DNA of 6,633 nucleotides from the NCBI GenBank assembly GCA_964447735.1, contig CAYUTJ010000031.1, positions 1 to 6,633 on the forward strand. Reading direction: 5' to 3'. The notes below the pieces were generated by a model. It saw only the letters and a program-made list of their open reading frames with translations. It did not search any database and was not told the DNA's origin. Shown one piece after another: positions 4,917-6,633 of this stretch; the stretch's first letter is position 1; each line of letters opens with the position of its first letter. This DNA comes from CAYSYN01 sp964447735 (GTDB lineage: Bacteria > Patescibacteriota > Minisyncoccia > Minisyncoccales > GBS-2). The position numbers and the translations under genes were made by a program.

Positions 4917-6633
4917 AAGAAAAATTTATTCTTCCTTTTAAAGAAATTACCAAAAAGGATGTTTCATTGGTTGGTGGAAAAAATGCTTCTTTGGGAGAGA
5001 TGATTTCTCAATTAAGTAAAAAAGGAGTGAATGTTCCAGACGGTTTTGCTTTGACTACTCAAGCTTATTGGCATTTTGTCAAAGAAAATCATTTAGATAA
5101 AAAATTAAGGGAAATTTTTAAAAAGTTTAATCCAAAAAGTATCAAGAGTTTGAAAGAAACTGGAAGAAAGGCAAGGGGTTTAATTTTAAGATCCAAATTC
5201 CCGAAAGAGTTGAAAGAAAAGATAATCAGATCTTATCAACAACTTTCTAAGAAATACAAACAAAGAAATGTTGAAGTAGCGGTTAGATCTTCTGGAGTGG
5301 CAGAAGATGCTCCCACAATGAGCTTTGCTGGTCAATTTGAAACTTTCTTAAATATTTCAGGTGAAAAGAATTTGTTGAGAGCGATCAAAAAATGTTTAGC
5401 TTCAGCTTTCAATGATAGAGTAATAGCTTACAGAGAAGAGAAAAAAGTTGATCATTTGAGATTCGCTTTATCTGTTGGAATTCAGAAAATGGTAAGATCT
5501 GATTTGGCTTCTTCTGGAGTAATGTTTACTTTAGATACAGAGACAGGATTTAAGAATGTTGTTTTGATTAATTCAATTTATGGAGTGGGGGAGATGATTG
5601 TTAAAGGAAGAGTGACTCCAGATGAATTTTTGGTTTTCAAACCTACCTTAAAGAAAGGATATAAATCAATTATTGTTAAAAATTTGGGAAGAAAAACGAG
5701 AAAATACATTTTCTCAAAGAAAGGAGGTCTCAAAGAAGTTAAGGTTTCAAAGAAAGATCAATTGAAATTTTCTCTAACTGATAATGAAGTTTTAACTTTA
5801 GCAAGATGGGCTGTAATTATTGAAGAACACTATGGAAGACCTCAAGATATTGAATGGGCAAAGGACGGAAAAACAGGAAAATTGTTTATCGTTCAATCAA
5901 GGCCAGAGACAGTTTTTGCCCCCAAAGAAGCAAAATTCTTTGAGGAATATGAAATTAAAACTTCTAAAAAACCCATTCTAACTGGTATTGCTGTTGGAAA
6001 CAAAGTTGGACAGGGGAAAGTAAAAGTGATTTCTTCTCTTTCTCAATTTTCGCTTTTCAAAAAGGGAGAAGTTCTAGTCACTAAAATGACAGACCCTGAT
6101 TGGGTACCTCTAATGAGAATCGCTTCAGCTATCGTGACTGATGAAGGGGGAAGAACTTGTCATGCGGCAATAGTGAGTAGAGAATTAGGAGTTCCGGCAA
6201 TCGTCGGAACGGGAAAGGCTACAAAAATTTTAAAAACGGGTCAAGAGATTACTGTAGATTGTACTCAAAAAACAGGAAGAATATTTTTGGGTAAAGTTCC
6301 TTTCAAATTAAAAAGATACGATCTGAAAAAAATTCCAAGACTGAGAACTAAAATAATGATAAATATTGGAGCTCCAGAAATTGCTTTCAGAACCTCATTT
6401 TTACCAAATGATGGAGTGGGTTTAGCTAGAATTGAATTTATTTTAGCAGAAAAAATTAGAATTCATCCTTTAGCTCTCTACCATTTCGAGAGATTGAAAG
6501 ATAAAAAGATTAAAAGAGAAATTGAGAAAATCACCTCCCACTATAAAGACAAAAAGCAATTTTTCATTGATGAATTAGCAGAAGGAATAGCTCAGATTGC
6601 TGCAGCTTTTTGGCCAAAACCTGTAATTGTGAG
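4913..6633 (+). CDS. ppsA: Phosphoenolpyruvate synthase, 3' end missing (EC 2.7.9.2)
   Basis: Cytoplasmic enzyme: pyruvate + ATP + H2O gives PEP + AMP + Pi, the entry step of gluconeogenesis. My translation gives 573 open codons with no internal stop up to the window end; the family is near 790 residues, so about a quarter is missing. The N-terminal pyruvate/ATP-binding domain (about 15-335) has VGGKNASLGEM near the start, AVRSSGVAEDAP (123-134), SFAGQFETFLN, and IVQSRPETV (326-334). The phosphohistidine domain has MTDPDWVPLM and GGRTCHAAIVSRELGVPA, with phosphoryl-carrying His417 (E. coli His421). The PEP-binding barrel begins near residue 465 with NIGAPEIAF and LPNDGVGLARIEF (Arg506), and is cut in the PKPVIV strand. 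The DPDW segment and the VGGKNASLGEM start favour PEP synthase over pyruvate phosphate dikinase. It is the third gene of the operon. Some organisms run the enzyme toward pyruvate and ATP, so direction is open. Confidence 0.93.
   Translation, partial: MKEKFILPFKEITKKDVSLVGGKNASLGEMISQLSKKGVNVPDGFALTTQAYWHFVKENHLDKKLREIFKKFNPKSIKSLKETGRKARGLILRSKFPKELKEKIIRSYQQLSKKYKQRNVEVAVRSSGVAEDAPTMSFAGQFETFLNISGEKNLLRAIKKCLASAFNDRVIAYREEKKVDHLRFALSVGIQKMVRSDLASSGVMFTLDTETGFKNVVLINSIYGVGEMIVKGRVTPDEFLVFKPTLKKGYKSIIVKNLGRKTRKYIFSKKGGLKEVKVSKKDQLKFSLTDNEVLTLARWAVIIEEHYGRPQDIEWAKDGKTGKLFIVQSRPETVFAPKEAKFFEEYEIKTSKKPILTGIAVGNKVGQGKVKVISSLSQFSLFKKGEVLVTKMTDPDWVPLMRIASAIVTDEGGRTCHAAIVSRELGVPAIVGTGKATKILKTGQEITVDCTQKTGRIFLGKVPFKLKRYDLKKIPRLRTKIMINIGAPEIAFRTSFLPNDGVGLARIEFILAEKIRIHPLALYHFERLKDKKIKREIEKITSHYKDKKQFFIDELAEGIAQIAAAFWPKPVIV

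Overview
The window is an AT-rich, tightly packed bacterial segment with every gene on the + strand. It holds the 3' part of a large surface-protein gene, then a three-gene cluster of central-carbon and nucleotide enzymes whose last gene runs off the right edge. The proteins are rich in Lys, Ile, Asn and Phe. An intrinsic terminator and a sigma70-like promoter are visible, and intergenic space is almost absent. A cell-surface protein with Asn-rich TGDAN-type repeats and DUF11-like domains fits a Patescibacteria/CPR genome, perhaps a Parcubacteria-like lineage. That placement is inference from style, not a database match. TGA ends two genes and never occurs inside a recognisable coding frame, so there is no sign of the TGA=Gly code of Gracilibacteria and Absconditabacteria.

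Region 1 (1-2316) is the C-terminal 771 residues of an exported protein whose start lies left of the window. It carries one partial and three complete degenerate repeats of about 68 residues, two DUF11-like beta-sandwich domains, an acidic Glu/Lys-rich stalk, and three closely spaced membrane segments with a basic C-terminal tail. The simplest reading is a long extracellular repeat and stalk structure held in the cytoplasmic membrane by its C-terminus.

Region 2 (2317-2420) is a 104-base gap. It contains a strong hairpin-plus-T-tract terminator and a promoter whose -35 box appears to sit inside the terminator hairpin.

Region 3 (2421-6633) reads as one operon: AMP-forming acetyl-CoA synthetase (acs), a small YfbR-like HD-domain nucleotidase, and phosphoenolpyruvate synthase (ppsA, cut at the right edge). 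acs ends in TGA immediately followed by the ATG of the HD gene in the same frame. The HD gene and ppsA overlap by four bases (ATGA). Acs turns acetate into acetyl-CoA and PpsA turns pyruvate into PEP. Both consume ATP and release AMP, and the gene between them encodes a predicted nucleoside-monophosphate phosphatase. A link through AMP or adenylate balance is therefore a reasonable but unproven hypothesis. No RNA genes, insertion sequences, CRISPR arrays or phage genes were seen.
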